Assembly (NCBI GenBank): GCA_020434465.1
Contig: JAGRAS010000112.1
Span: 1 to 5,985 of the forward strand
Reading direction: 5' to 3'
DNA: 5,985 bases
Source of the DNA: Bdellovibrionales bacterium
GTDB taxonomy: Bacteria; Bdellovibrionota; UBA2361; JAGRAS01
Shown: piece after piece, positions 5,949 to 5,985 of the stretch
How the letters are laid out: every line of letters starts with the position of its first letter
How positions within the stretch are numbered: the first letter of the stretch is position 1
Translations under genes and position numbers: made by a program
Notes under the pieces: generated by a model
The model's input: only the letters and a program-made list of their open reading frames with translations
The model's database searches: none
Told to the model about the DNA's origin: nothing

Positions 5949-5961
5949 ACTTACTGTAAGT
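5949..5961. repeat. 13-bp perfect palindrome in the distal upstream region
   Basis: ACTTAC and GTAAGT flank a single central T/A at 5955, about 100 bp upstream of the ATPase ATG. Its one-base centre makes it a better protein-binding site than an RNA hairpin. It has no T-run and no visible gene beside it. The rest of 5847-5985 contains nothing else I can support. Confidence 0.3.
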
Positions 5962-5985
5962 TTGAAAATTAGGACTTTTTATCTT

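Noticed and set aside
5920..5955. A TGGCAC on the minus strand upstream of the ATPase gene resembles the -24 half of a sigma-54 promoter.
   Set aside because: The required TTGC-type -12 element is absent at the right spacing (TGGCAC then TAAAA then AGACC), so it is not supported.

Overview
This is an AT-rich window (roughly one third G+C by eye) that uses the standard genetic code. It looks like chromosomal housekeeping DNA from a Gram-negative (diderm) bacterium. Four things point that way: a type IV pilus/type II secretion assembly ATPase, a YdcH-like (DUF465) small protein, an epoxyqueuosine reductase, and a long-chain polyprenyl diphosphate synthase of the kind that makes quinone tails. 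The tRNA-Glu D-arm and the small FSFxxICxxLGFDP protein remind me of delta-proteobacteria-like lineages. That is recollection, not a computed placement, and other diderm phyla are possible. I see no insertion sequence, phage gene or CRISPR array.

Layout, left to right. The 3' part of a DUF465/YdcH-like gene reads rightward off the left edge (about 2-205). A leftward gene for a 95-residue uncharacterised protein follows (655-368); an intrinsic terminator is folded around its stop codon. A leftward polyprenyl diphosphate synthase gene (1932-841) has its own terminator just after the stop. Immediately upstream of it on the same strand is tRNA-Glu(UUC) with an encoded CCA end (2060-1983). The 257 bp between the tRNA and the next gene hold a good leftward promoter (2235-2207) and a 71-nt imperfect inverted repeat. 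Rightward queG (2318-3499) and a leftward 722-residue secretion/pilus ATPase gene (5846-3678) converge on a 178-bp gap containing a strong hairpin. The last 139 bp are the upstream region of the ATPase gene, with two short palindromes and no gene I can support.

The genes do not form one pathway. The tRNA and the polyprenyl synthase gene may share a transcript, since only 50 bp and no stem-loop terminator separate them. queG acts on tRNA, but on Asp, Asn, His and Tyr tRNAs, not on the neighbouring tRNA-Glu. The most unusual item is the ATPase: a complete GspE/PilB motor carrying a C-terminal response-regulator receiver domain with all its phosphorylation residues intact. This suggests direct phospho-control of a pilus or secretion motor.
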